Positions 15,647 through 23,609 of a DNA stretch of 28,022 nucleotides are shown here, piece by piece (within the stretch, counting starts at the first letter, position 1; every line of letters begins with the position of its first letter). Under the pieces are notes generated by a model. That model did no database searches. It had not been told where the DNA came from and saw only the letters and a program-made list of their open reading frames with translations. Made by a program: the position numbers and the translations under genes. The stretch covers positions 1 to 28,022 of the forward strand of contig CAKTOT010000020.1 of the NCBI GenBank assembly GCA_934590135.1, given 5' to 3'. This DNA is from an uncultured Muribaculaceae bacterium. GTDB lineage: Bacteria; Bacteroidota; Bacteroidia; Bacteroidales; Muribaculaceae.

Positions 15647-17113
15647 TCATTTACATTGCTTCAGATAGTCTTCAAGTCCCGAAACTATCTTTTCGGCCAC
15701 TTGTTGACGGAAGTCGGGGTTGGCCAGACGCTGCTCGTCTTCAGGCGAGGACATAAACATCCCTTCGACAAGAATATTGGGGCAAAATGTAACCGCATTA
15801 AGCGAGAAGTTGAAGTTGCCGACTACGCCGAAGAGATCAAGCCCGGTCTGGACCAAACGGCGTGCAACACACATGGCCAAATCACGATCAAAAGCGTGCT
15901 TGTATAGTACCGCCGTTCCGGAGACTTTGTAACTACCGGCTGCATTATTGTGCACGCTCACCGCTATGTCTACATTGCCTTCGCGCCATATCTGCTTGCG
16001 ATGCGCCATTGACGGTCCCGAATCATCACATCTTGTCATGACGGTGCTTGCGCCTCGCTTGTGCAGCAATTCGCGCACACGCATGACGATATCAAGATTT
16101 ACATCTTTTTCGAGCAACCCCGACGGAGAAATCGCGCCGGGATTTTCACCGCCGTGTCCTGCATCAAGGCCCACGGTCATACCCTTGAGCGTCAGCGCCG
16201 GACGATGACGCACACTGATGCGTAAGGTGCTGCCGAATCCGTCATATCCTACTGTGTAGCCCCAGATTTGAGACGTCTTCAGATATATATATACTCGATA
16301 TGTATCCTCGCCTATTTGGCGGAAATCCGTATGGTCTATGATGCCGAGGTCAAGAGTGCGCTGCGTTATCCAGTTGGAATTGTCTGTGGCGCCGAAGATG
16401 TCAACGACAATAGCCGACGGAAAACTCTCGGTGCTGTATTGATAGGCCAAACGCCTTGGCAGTCCAATGGTTACATCATCGGTATGTCCGGCGTTGGTGA
16501 TGCTCCATGATTCGGTATTGACTGCTCCGGCATGTATTGTCACATCTGCCGGACGGGTCAAGCGCTTGGGTATGTATGCAATACGATCCGAAGCCAGACG
16601 CACGCAATACAGACCACCCTTAGCGCCTATGGCCTCCAACACTATCTCGGGATCTATGAATCCCATCTTCGAGCCGCCGAGGCGGTCATCGCCGTCGCCA
16701 TATTGCAGGTAGGCATCTTCGAGTGTCACCACAGGGCGAGGCGAAGCGTACATCATTACCGAGGCCTCATTCGCCGCAGTCGGCTGCGCCGGAGCTTTGG
16801 ATGACTCGGCACGGAAGCATTGCAATACACGTGTCTCCGTGTTGCCGTTAGATGCCGTTGCTTCTACCCTAATGTCGTTTGCTCCGGGTACAAGGTCCAC
16901 TGTGGATGCAAAGGTTCCGGTCTTGTACACTTTCGTATCTACGCCGTTGACATTTATGGTTGTTCCGGGCTCGGTAGTTCCGACTATCTCGGCGGTGGCA
17001 CGGGTCACGGTGTCACGCGGGGCCTCGACTATGCGCAACATAGATACATCTTGTGCCGTGGCTGCCTGCAGCGTCAAAACGGCTGCAGCTGCAACATATA
17101 GAATTCTATTCAT
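15647..17113 (-). CDS. N-acetylmuramoyl-L-alanine amidase (Amidase_3)
   Basis: 488 residues with a signal peptide (ILYVAAAAVLTLQAATA). After it come an immunoglobulin-like or glucodextranase-like beta domain (about 35-100), a middle beta-rich domain (about 120-305), and a zinc amidase domain from about 310 to the end. The zinc and catalytic residues are visible: H320 in VGLDAGHGG, E335 in LLEKDVNLD, H388 in AVSVHNNA and E450 in ILVEGMFMSSPED. The enzyme cleaves the stem peptide from muramic acid in the periplasm, in cell separation or wall turnover. The architecture fits Bacteroidetes amidases. It starts 42 bases after the acyl-CoA synthetase stop with no promoter seen. Confidence 0.94.
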   Translation of the reverse strand: MNRILYVAAAAVLTLQAATAQDVSMLRIVEAPRDTVTRATAEIVGTTEPGTTINVNGVDTKVYKTGTFASTVDLVPGANDIRVEATASNGNTETRVLQCFRAESSKAPAQPTAANEASVMMYASPRPVVTLEDAYLQYGDGDDRLGGSKMGFIDPEIVLEAIGAKGGLYCVRLASDRIAYIPKRLTRPADVTIHAGAVNTESWSITNAGHTDDVTIGLPRRLAYQYSTESFPSAIVVDIFGATDNSNWITQRTLDLGIIDHTDFRQIGEDTYRVYIYLKTSQIWGYTVGYDGFGSTLRISVRHRPALTLKGMTVGLDAGHGGENPGAISPSGLLEKDVNLDIVMRVRELLHKRGASTVMTRCDDSGPSMAHRKQIWREGNVDIAVSVHNNAAGSYKVSGTAVLYKHAFDRDLAMCVARRLVQTGLDLFGVVGNFNFSLNAVTFCPNILVEGMFMSSPEDEQRLANPDFRQQVAEKIVSGLEDYLKQCK

Positions 17114-17155
17114 ATTGCAATCTATAATTGGTACACCGCTAATGGTGCATCTCGA

Positions 17156-18838
17156 TTAGGCCGTGTATAGGTAACGCTTGATTGAGCGCTTGGGCGTTTT
17201 TTCAAACTCTTCAGGCATAATTACCACCGAGTCTATGCGCTCGAACGGAGCCAGAGTTCCATTGAGCTTGACTCGTGCGGCATCAAAAAGCTTGAAGCGC
17301 TCGTCTTCATCCATAATATTGTCGCGCTCGAGAGCGTCCGTATCGGGCACTACAAGCACCTGCAAGTGTCCGTCGCGCTCGACAACGAGGCTTTCGAGGA
17401 CATACGGCAACGCGTTGACGCGGTCTTCTATGGCCTCGGGATATATGTTTTGGCCACTGGGACCGAGTATCATAGTCTTGTAACGTCCGCATATACGAAT
17501 AGTGCCGCCATCGTGGTCTACGGTACCCATATCGCCTGTGTGCAGCCATCCGTCTTCACTGATGGCATCGGCGGTCAGGCCCGGCTCTTTGTAGTAGCCT
17601 TGCATGACATTGCGTCCCCGCACGAGAATCTCGCCGGGTATATTCTCCGGGTCTTCGCTATTGATAGCGACTTCCATAATGCCGTCAAGCACGTGACCGC
17701 TGGACGCCGGGCTGAAATGACGCCATGGTGTGTGCGAAATCAATGGTGCGCACTCGGTCATACCGTAGCCGACTGTGAATGGGAAACGTATGCGGTGCAA
17801 AAAGGCCTCGACTTCGCGACTGATGGGTGCGCCGCCGACAATGACTTCCTCAAATTCGCCGCCGAATGCCTTGACAAGACGTTGGCGTATCACTCGATAG
17901 ATAATCAAACGCAAGCCCGGTACGGCTAAAGCCGCCCGAATATGCTTCTTCTGAAGCACCGGTACTATCATGCGCCGATATATTTTTTCGAGAATAAGCG
18001 GCACGCAAAGTATCAGCGACGGCCGTACTTCCGCAAAGGCTTGCAGCAATATACGCGGCGATGGAGTCTTGCCCACAAGTGTCACATGAGTACCTACCGC
18101 CAACGGCACAACCATATCAAAGGCACAGCCATATGCATGAGCCAACGGTAGGAACGACAGCGCACGCGAGTTGCGGTAATGCAGCTTGGAGCGTACTCCG
18201 TAGGCCAAATTGCCTGCAAGATTGTCCAACGAGAGCATCACTCCCTTGCTGAAACCGGTCGTTCCGGAAGTATAATTGATGATTGCCGTATGGTCGGCCG
18301 GGATGGACAAGTCGTACTTGATATCCTGCGGCCCGAAATAACTATGATATGCTTTTTCGAACTCGCCATCCAATGCTAAGGCAGCTTCGGATGCTTCGCT
18401 GTATCCGTCCACCTTACGGCTATCGGCAAGTTTGTATCCATCCAAAAGAAAAACGGCACATAGCCCGGGCATAGCGTTAAAGTCCAAATGCCGGTAAATA
18501 TTCTCGGCCGCAAAAAGTATCCGCGACTCGGAATGTCTTACTATGTGCTGTATGTCATCATGCGAAAAGTCGTGCAAGATTGGCACTATGGTGGCGCCGT
18601 AAGTCACCGCCGCCATAAACACAACAACCCATGACGCGCTGTTGCGTCCCACCAGCGCTATCTTGTCGCCGCGACGTATCCCGATGTGTTTCATCAGCAG
18701 GTGAAGCCGCGCTATCTGTGCCGCCATGTCGCCGTAAGTGAGCGTAACGCTACTGTCGCCATAATCTGTCAATGCCGGCAATTCGAAGTTGTCTCGCCAA
18801 GCATTTTGGTATAATTCTATGACATTGTCAAAATGCAT
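17156..18838 (-). CDS. AMP-forming acyl-CoA synthetase (long-chain type)
   Basis: About 560 residues of the ANL superfamily, which activates fatty acids to acyl-AMP and then acyl-CoA. Motifs, numbered from this start, are the P-loop TSGTTGFSKG (190-199), YGMTECAP (358-365), GWLHTGDMG (430-438), and a C-terminal TPKRSIKRYLY carrying the expected catalytic lysine. This ending is common in Bacteroidetes FadD-type enzymes. In-frame ATGs at 18868 and 18931 are possible. I favour 18838 because MHFDNVIELYQNAWRDN aligns with the usual N-terminus, but 18931 would put the start only six bases after adk. The acyl chain preferred is unknown; a role in exogenous fatty-acid uptake or lipid recycling is the usual inference. 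Confidence 0.92.
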   Translation of the reverse strand: MHFDNVIELYQNAWRDNFELPALTDYGDSSVTLTYGDMAAQIARLHLLMKHIGIRRGDKIALVGRNSASWVVVFMAAVTYGATIVPILHDFSHDDIQHIVRHSESRILFAAENIYRHLDFNAMPGLCAVFLLDGYKLADSRKVDGYSEASEAALALDGEFEKAYHSYFGPQDIKYDLSIPADHTAIINYTSGTTGFSKGVMLSLDNLAGNLAYGVRSKLHYRNSRALSFLPLAHAYGCAFDMVVPLAVGTHVTLVGKTPSPRILLQAFAEVRPSLILCVPLILEKIYRRMIVPVLQKKHIRAALAVPGLRLIIYRVIRQRLVKAFGGEFEEVIVGGAPISREVEAFLHRIRFPFTVGYGMTECAPLISHTPWRHFSPASSGHVLDGIMEVAINSEDPENIPGEILVRGRNVMQGYYKEPGLTADAISEDGWLHTGDMGTVDHDGGTIRICGRYKTMILGPSGQNIYPEAIEDRVNALPYVLESLVVERDGHLQVLVVPDTDALERDNIMDEDERFKLFDAARVKLNGTLAPFERIDSVVIMPEEFEKTPKRSIKRYLYTA

Positions 18839-18937
18839 AGAGGCTGTATCTTGTGTATCGCTTCGCATGGTATGCGTTTTTGGGTAATATGATGATGTGG
18901 CTGCCGAACATCGTGTGACCTCGGCTGTCACAATATA

Positions 18938-19519
18938 TCAAAACTGTTTTTTGTCAAGAGCGTCTATTACGCGTTCGAATACTTCATCGACGGTGCCATC
19001 GCCTTGTATGGGCAAGTACATACCTTCGCCGGCATAGTAGTCCCGCAAGGGCTGTGTCTGCTTGTGATACACGGTCAGACGCTTGCGTATGGTCTCGGGA
19101 TTATCGTCACTACGACCCGAGTCTTTGCCACGAAGCACCATACGTTGCATCAGTTGGTCTTCGGGTACTTCAAGGCCTATGACGGCATGTATCTCCTGCC
19201 CGCGACGCTTCATCATTTCTTTGAGAGCCTGAGCCTGTGGTATCGTGCGCGGAAAACCGTCAAAGATGACGCCTTCGGCTGCCTTATCGGGATTATTATC
19301 CAGCTCGTGTTCAAGCACACGCAGCATAAGTTCGTCCGGGATAAGTTGGCCCTGTGAAATGTAGGCGTCTGCAGTACGGCCCAATTCGGTGCCGCGTGCA
19401 ATATGGTCACGCAGGACCTCGCCCGTCGAAATGTGATGCAAGTGGTAGCGGTCTATGAGCTTTTCGCTTTGGGTGCCCTTTCCGCTGCCGGGCGCCCCGA
19501 AGATTACGAGATTTAGCAT
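18938..19519 (-). CDS. adk: Adenylate kinase
   Basis: 193 residues. It interconverts ATP plus AMP with 2 ADP in the cytosol. The P-loop GAPGSGKGT is at residues 8-16, the NMP-binding motif HHISTGEVLRDHI at about 28-40, the FDGFPRT motif near 85-91, and the LID region is the short form (GRSDDNPETIRKRL) without zinc cysteines. It lies between hpt and the acyl-CoA synthetase and likely shares the hpt transcript. The acyl-CoA synthetase produces AMP, which adenylate kinase recycles, a plausible reason for the pairing. Confidence 0.97.
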   Translation of the reverse strand: MLNLVIFGAPGSGKGTQSEKLIDRYHLHHISTGEVLRDHIARGTELGRTADAYISQGQLIPDELMLRVLEHELDNNPDKAAEGVIFDGFPRTIPQAQALKEMMKRRGQEIHAVIGLEVPEDQLMQRMVLRGKDSGRSDDNPETIRKRLTVYHKQTQPLRDYYAGEGMYLPIQGDGTVDEVFERVIDALDKKQF

Positions 19520-19609
19520 TGTCGATTAAGCATAGTTTTTGCGACCCGCGACGTTTGGCGCACATGCGCTGCCGCATGGTCGAGTGAAAGCTCCTCCGTG
19601 GAGCCGTTT

Positions 19610-20158
19610 TCAGTCAGCGAACTGACTCTTCAGCACATAAATATCCTGAAGATTGCGCGCAAGTCCGTCAAGATCCAGTCCGAAGCCGATAATAAACTTC
19701 TTGGGTATCGAGAATCCAATGTAGTCAGGATGCACATCACGTTCGAGCGCATCTGGCTTGAACAACAGCGTAGCCACCTTGATTTCTGCCGGCTTGTGTG
19801 CACGCAGGTCCTTGACAAGTTTATCTATAGTGTTGCCGGTATCAACGATATCTTCCACTATGATTACTGTACGACCTTTGATGTCTTCGCACAGGCCCAA
19901 AACCTCCTTGACCGTTCCGGTGCTGGACGTGCCGCTATAGCTTTGCAATCGGATAAAGCCTATCTCGGCATCGCCCTCAAAGGCGCGGAAAAGGTCGCTG
20001 GCAAAAGGAAAAGCCCCGTTCAGTACACAGACGAACAAGGGCGTTTTTCCTGCGCAATCGCGCGTTATTTCCTTTCCCAGCTCTTGTATTCGGGCGGAGA
20101 TTCGGTCTCTGGTGATGTAGGGCTCGAATGTCAGCCCTTGATATGTCACTTCGTTCAT
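19610..20158 (-). CDS. hpt: Hypoxanthine phosphoribosyltransferase
   Basis: 182 residues of the type I PRTase family, salvaging hypoxanthine (and usually guanine) to IMP/GMP with PRPP. The PRPP loop VEDIVDTGNT is at residues 101-110 preceded by hydrophobic VII, and LNGAFPFASDLFRA (47-60) and the C-terminal GFGLDLDG are typical of bacterial Hpt. The ATG at 20158 lies about 30 bases after a consensus promoter. Ninety bases separate its stop from adk, where a small GCTCC/GGAGC hairpin (19590-19604) lies without a T tract. It is the first gene of the probable hpt-adk-acyl-CoA synthetase transcript. Confidence 0.96.
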   Translation of the reverse strand: MNEVTYQGLTFEPYITRDRISARIQELGKEITRDCAGKTPLFVCVLNGAFPFASDLFRAFEGDAEIGFIRLQSYSGTSSTGTVKEVLGLCEDIKGRTVIIVEDIVDTGNTIDKLVKDLRAHKPAEIKVATLLFKPDALERDVHPDYIGFSIPKKFIIGFGLDLDGLARNLQDIYVLKSQFAD

Positions 20159-20189
20159 AGATGATGCGTGAGCGTAAATAAAATTTGGG

Positions 20190-20220
20190 CAAAGTTAAGA
20201 ATTTTTCAGCAAAGAGCCAA
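20190..20220 (-). promoter_or_regulatory. Bipartite promoter of hpt
   Basis: On the minus strand TTG (20220-20218) is followed after exactly 20 bases by TAACTTTG (20197-20190), a full match to the Bacteroidetes -33/-7 consensus. The leader is about 30 bases. Confidence 0.65.
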
Positions 20221-20359
20221 GTGCTAACACCTTTTATACCTGTTAAATTTTGCGACCGGACCTTAAACAGGCCGAAAACGACACTCTTTGACCTAAAGTG
20301 AAGCCATTTGTTATCAGCCCGAAAGGCCCTATTCCAAAGATGGTTTACCCAAACCGGGG

Positions 20360-20381
20360 AAAATACGGCACACCATGTCCG
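20360..20381 (+). repeat. Copy 1 of a 22-base repeat in two flanking hairpins
   Basis: AAAATACGGCACACCATGTC plus CG matches the stretch at 20931-20952 at 20 of 22 positions, in the same orientation. The two copies bracket the low-GC NTF2-like gene. Confidence 0.65.
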
Positions 20382-20407
20382 ATGTTACTCGAGCACGGTG
20401 TGCATTT
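20360..20407 (-). terminator. Possible terminator hairpin of the NTF2-like gene
   Basis: GCACACC (20368-20374) pairs with GGTGTGC (20397-20403) around a 22-base loop, and AAAT/ATTT can add outer pairs. On the minus strand it is followed by CGTATTTT. It lies about 105 bases after the stop at 20512. Its first arm shares 20 of 22 bases with the first arm of the hairpin at 20928-20985. Confidence 0.4.
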
Positions 20408-20511
20408 AGAAGTCTTGAGAGTGATGATAGCATCCACTCATGCAAATACCGGAGTGAAAAGCAACAATAGGTTTCTTATTTCGTTATTGGTTAATCCGGG
20501 TTGTCTTTTCA

Positions 20512-20838
20512 TTAGAACATACACATATCTCCTTTGACGACCTTCCCATTTTTGACTTTGATTCTATAGTAGCATAACTGCCCATTTTGACCAAGCTTGA
20601 GCATTTGACCACCTCCATAAGGATCATCTACTATAGATGCATCGATCCAAATGCCATGCCCTTTCAATGTCTCAAATTTACCTTGAATGTATTCCTTATA
20701 CCCTTCACAGTCTAATGATGCGAACACCCATTGCGAGTCATATACAAAGCTATCATCCAAATGCTTAATTATCAACCCCACATCAAGTGTTTTCCAGGCC
20801 ATACAAAAATCTTTGAGAATATTGTCTGTAGTTATCAT
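20512..20838 (-). CDS. NTF2-like (SnoaL-type) domain protein
   Basis: 108 residues that look like one NTF2-like cone fold. There is an N-terminal helix pair (ILKDFCMAWKTLDVGLIIKH), the typical LDDSFVYDSQWVFASLDCEG segment with an acidic pocket, a helix GYKEYIQGKFETLK, and closing strands ending KVVKGDMCMF. The family includes enzymes and small binding proteins, so no activity can be assigned. Composition sets it apart: two sampled 60-base stretches in the gene count 37% and 43% GC, against about 65% in the first 60 bases of adjoining oadB sequence. It stands alone between hairpins and probably arrived by transfer. A CAATTTTG sequence (20857-20850, minus strand) is one mismatch from the -7 consensus. 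Confidence 0.75.
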   Translation of the reverse strand: MITTDNILKDFCMAWKTLDVGLIIKHLDDSFVYDSQWVFASLDCEGYKEYIQGKFETLKGHGIWIDASIVDDPYGGGQMLKLGQNGQLCYYRIKVKNGKVVKGDMCMF

Positions 20839-20927
20839 TACATATCTTACAAAATTGGTTCTATAACTCTTAATAAAAATTGAAGTTGTACGACTTTCTC
20901 CGTTTCATGATAAAGCATTGACCACGA

Positions 20928-20985
20928 CCTAAAATACGACACACCATGCCCGGTTTCTGCGCGGGCATGGCGTATCATATTTAGG
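20928..20985 (-). terminator. Terminator-like hairpin after oadB
   Basis: A perfect nine-base stem CCATGCCCG (20944-20952) with CGGGCATGG (20962-20970) and a 9-base loop is extended by ATACG/CGTAT and CCTAAA/TTTAGG arms across small bulges. It begins 18 bases after the oadB stop and on the minus strand runs into CGTATTTTAGG. The T tract is short, so termination strength is uncertain. Confidence 0.65.
20931..20952 (+). repeat. Copy 2 of a 22-base repeat in two flanking hairpins
   Basis: AAAATACGACACACCATGCC plus CG; see copy 1 at 20360-20381 (20 of 22 matches). Here it forms the left arm of the strong hairpin after oadB. Confidence 0.65.
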
Positions 20986-21002
20986 AGTGTATAAGTCGAT
21001 TA

Positions 21003-22157
21003 TCAGGCGAGGAAGCCCAGGAGGACACCTGCTGCAACGGCCGAGCCGATGACACCGGCAACGTTGGGACCCATAGCGTGCATCAGCAGATAGTTCTGCG
21101 GATCGTATTCCAAACCGAGGTTATTGGAGATACGTGCGCTCATAGGCACGGCGCTCACACCGGCATTGCCGATAAGAGGATTGATCTTCTTGCTCTTGGG
21201 GAGGAAGAGGTTGAAGAGTTTGACAAAGAGCACACCGCTGGAGCTGGCAATAACGAAGGCCATAAAGCCGAGGAAGAAGATACCCACGGTTTCGATGGTA
21301 AGGAATTGCGAAGCTTGAGTGGAGGCGCCCACGGTCATACCGAGCAGAATTGTCACGATGTCCGTCATAGCGTTGCTGGCTGTCTTGGCCAAACGTGTGG
21401 TGACGCCGCATTCGCGCAGCAGGTTGCCAAAGAAGAGCATACCCAGCAGAGGAAGTGCGGAGGGCACGACGAAGCAGGTCAGAAGCATACCCACGATGGG
21501 GAAGATAATTTTCTCGTTCTGCGAAACGGCACGCGCGGGCTTCATACGGATAAGGCGTTCTTTCTTGGTAGTGAACAAGCGCATCAACGGCGGCTGTATC
21601 ACGGGCACAAGTGCCATGTACGAGTATGCCGATACGGCGATGGCGCCCATCAAATTGGGAGCGAGCTTACTGGACAGGAAGATGGCCGTAGGGCCGTCGG
21701 CGCCGCCGATGATGGCGATAGCGCCGGCCTGGTCAGGAGCAAATCCCAAGGCAAGAGCCACCATATAGGCACCGAAGATGCCGAATTGGGCGGCGGCGCC
21801 GATAAGCATCAGCTTGGGGTTGGCGATAAGTGCGGAGAAGTCGGTCATGGCACCGATGCCAAGGAAAATCAACGGGGGATACCAGCCGGCTTTTACGCCG
21901 TTATACAGGATATTGAGCACGGACCCTTCTTCATAGATGCCGACTTCGAGACCGGCGCCGGTGTTGAAGGGAATATTACCTATAAGTATGCCGAAGCCTA
22001 TGGGTACGAGCAGCAGAGGCTCGAAGTTCTTCTTAATGGCAAGCCAAATGAAGAACAGTCCGACGGCAAGCATGACAAAGTTGCCGATTTCGGCATTGGC
22101 AAAACCTGTCAGTTCCCAGAACTGGCTCAGGTTGTTAGACAGAAAGTCACCGAACAT
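21003..22157 (-). CDS. oadB: Na+-translocating decarboxylase beta subunit
   Basis: 384-residue polytopic membrane protein, the Na+ channel and decarboxylation subunit of oxaloacetate/methylmalonyl-CoA/glutaconyl-CoA decarboxylases. It decarboxylates carboxybiotin and pumps Na+ outward. Hallmarks are LIFLGIGAMTDFSALI (95-110), the IIGGADGPTAIFLSSKLAP segment (149-167) with the essential membrane aspartate of GGADGPT (D154), TVGASTQASQFL near 275-285, and NNLGLEYDPQNYLLMHAMGP near 345-365. In this gene neighbourhood the substrate is methylmalonyl-CoA, so mmdB is the equivalent name. It is the last gene of the operon and a hairpin follows. The ATG at 22157 lies 54 bases after the carrier gene. 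Confidence 0.95.
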   Translation of the reverse strand: MFGDFLSNNLSQFWELTGFANAEIGNFVMLAVGLFFIWLAIKKNFEPLLLVPIGFGILIGNIPFNTGAGLEVGIYEEGSVLNILYNGVKAGWYPPLIFLGIGAMTDFSALIANPKLMLIGAAAQFGIFGAYMVALALGFAPDQAGAIAIIGGADGPTAIFLSSKLAPNLMGAIAVSAYSYMALVPVIQPPLMRLFTTKKERLIRMKPARAVSQNEKIIFPIVGMLLTCFVVPSALPLLGMLFFGNLLRECGVTTRLAKTASNAMTDIVTILLGMTVGASTQASQFLTIETVGIFFLGFMAFVIASSSGVLFVKLFNLFLPKSKKINPLIGNAGVSAVPMSARISNNLGLEYDPQNYLLMHAMGPNVAGVIGSAVAAGVLLGFLA

Positions 22158-22211
22158 TTCTTAGTATTTGTAGTGAATGTTTGCTTAGTGTGTATTGCGA
22201 CTTTCTATCGA

Positions 22212-22643
22212 TTACTCAATAGTAACCAATGCGTGGCCTTCGAGTACGCTATCGCCTACATTGACGTCAATGGAGGTGACCTTTCCGTCACGTCCGGCGT
22301 GGATAGCATTCTCCATCTTCATAGCTTCGAGGGAGATGACCGTGTCGGATGCCTTGACGGTATCACCTACCTTGACGAGTATGCTCATGATGACGCCGGG
22401 GAGCGGCGACTTGACGACATACTTACCTGTAGCTGCGGGCGCGGTTTTGATTACTTTTTCGCCTTTTGCGGTGCGGGGTGCGGCTGTGGGACGGGGTGCT
22501 ACGGCCACTTTGGCTTCGGGAGCTTTGTCAAGTTCTACCTTGTAGGTCGTACCGTTGACCTCAACTTGCGCGATATTGCCTTCGATGTCGCCGATGGCAA
22601 CATTATATGTGCTGCCGTTGATTTTATACTTGTATTCTTTCAT
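22212..22643 (-). CDS. Biotin carboxyl carrier protein of the decarboxylase (gamma subunit)
   Basis: 143 residues. The C-terminal biotinyl domain (about 74-143) has the canonical SLEAMKMENAI at 104-114, with K109 as the biotinylated lysine. An alanine/proline-rich flexible linker (about 41-72) connects it to an N-terminal part of about 40 residues. It carries the carboxyl group from the MmdA transferase to the membrane subunit OadB. Position between the OadG-like and OadB genes is the standard order of the methylmalonyl-CoA decarboxylase operon (mmdC). Biotin supply may come from bioA/bioF elsewhere in the window. Confidence 0.94.
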   Translation of the reverse strand: MKEYKYKINGSTYNVAIGDIEGNIAQVEVNGTTYKVELDKAPEAKVAVAPRPTAAPRTAKGEKVIKTAPAATGKYVVKSPLPGVIMSILVKVGDTVKASDTVISLEAMKMENAIHAGRDGKVTSIDVNVGDSVLEGHALVTIE

Positions 22644-22676
22644 TGTTTCGTACAGTATGGTTGGTTGTGTTCCGGG

Positions 22677-23579
22677 TTATTTGTGGGGATATTCGCGCAG
22701 GCCGTAGATCTTAGAACTCCAAGGCGAGTAGGCGCGTTTGATCTTATTGATGGTGAGGATAGTGCTTTCCTGATCGTGTACGTCGAGGTGTTCGTGCAGG
22801 GCCATAACGATGGCTGCGATGGTTTCGCCGTTGTCCAGGTCCTTACGATCGATTTCGACTACTTCGACACCTTGGGCACGTGCTTTTTTGCTGCGTGCAA
22901 GGTATTTGCTGATGGCACCTATGCCTACAAAGCAAAGGCTGAGTACGAGCAGTGCGCCAAAGACGATACCCATAGCCATAATTGTCATCAGGAAGCCGTT
23001 GGCGTCCTTTTCGGCAAAAGTTTCTACTTTGGGATTCTTGTCTTTGATGACATTGGCACTCGAGGGCGTGATGTAGTCGGCGGGGCCGCCGTCACGCACT
23101 TGCCATTCACCGGCACCATCTTCGCTGCGGGCATACGACTGCCCGGCCAAAAGACCGGCGGGAACGACCACTGAGTCAATGAGGGTTTTACGGTCACTAT
23201 CATACAATCCGATCCAGTTGTCCTGTCCGGGCACGAGTACGAAACTCGTATGGAAGGTACCCTTATTGGGGTTATTGTCAGCCCAGAATACTATATGCTG
23301 ACGTTTGGCGATGCGTGTTTTGACATCTCCTAAGGGTATGGGGTATTTGGTGGGATTGTTTTTGTCGTTGGTGAGGTACATACTGGAGATTTCCAGCGGC
23401 GCGAAGTTGGCGTTGAACAGCTCTATCCAAGCATGGTGTTCGCCGTAATCATCAACGATGGATGTATCGTTGACGACCATAACTTCGTTGATGCGCAAGG
23501 ACTTGCGGTCCTGGGCCTGTGTCGCCACGGTCATTGCGGCAACCAGCACGGCCACCAACAGTGTTATCGAACGTTTCAT
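22677..23579 (-). CDS. Lamin-tail domain fused to OadG-type decarboxylase subunit
   Basis: 300 residues. A signal peptide (1-22) leads into a lamin-tail-like domain (about 24-150; LRINEVMVVNDTSIVDDYGE, AWIELFNANFAPLEISSMYL, and LVPGQDNWIGLYD are typical). After a linker comes one membrane helix (about 197-222, FLMTIMAMGIVFGALLVLSL) and a cytosolic OadG-like tail with IAAIVMALHEHL and the ending SPWSSKIYGLREYPH. OadG-type subunits normally consist of little more than the helix and the tail and stabilise the complex. The periplasmic lamin-tail part is an addition that seems restricted to Bacteroidetes, with no known role. Position between mmdA and the carrier gene supports the subunit assignment. 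Confidence 0.85.
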   Translation of the reverse strand: MKRSITLLVAVLVAAMTVATQAQDRKSLRINEVMVVNDTSIVDDYGEHHAWIELFNANFAPLEISSMYLTNDKNNPTKYPIPLGDVKTRIAKRQHIVFWADNNPNKGTFHTSFVLVPGQDNWIGLYDSDRKTLIDSVVVPAGLLAGQSYARSEDGAGEWQVRDGGPADYITPSSANVIKDKNPKVETFAEKDANGFLMTIMAMGIVFGALLVLSLCFVGIGAISKYLARSKKARAQGVEVVEIDRKDLDNGETIAAIVMALHEHLDVHDQESTILTINKIKRAYSPWSSKIYGLREYPHK

Positions 23580-23609
23580 GTGCGTTGTCTTCTGTATTGT
23601 CGTGGTGTG

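Larger units (their letters stand above)
20159..20511. other. Intergenic region between hpt and the NTF2-like gene
   Basis: About 350 bases. It contains the hpt promoter (20190-20220) and a terminator-like hairpin (20360-20407). An open frame of 79 codons on the plus strand (20298-20537) overlaps the hairpin and the 3' end of the next gene, has no protein character and is not called. No RNA gene was recognised. Confidence 0.5.

Noticed and set aside
20298..20537. A 79-codon plus-strand open frame between hpt and the NTF2-like gene.
   Set aside because: It runs through a hairpin and into the 3' end of the opposite gene, with no promoter or domain.
20928..20985. A transposon end or short inverted-repeat element at the oadB hairpin.
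   Set aside because: It sits 18 bases after a stop codon, as terminators do, and no transposase or target duplication was seen; only the shared 22-mer remains notable.
21078..23174. A 698-codon open frame on the plus strand across oadB, the carrier and the OadG-like gene.
   Set aside because: It is antisense to three well-identified genes and has no domain-like composition (histidine- and glycine-rich runs). It arises from the codon bias of the real strand.
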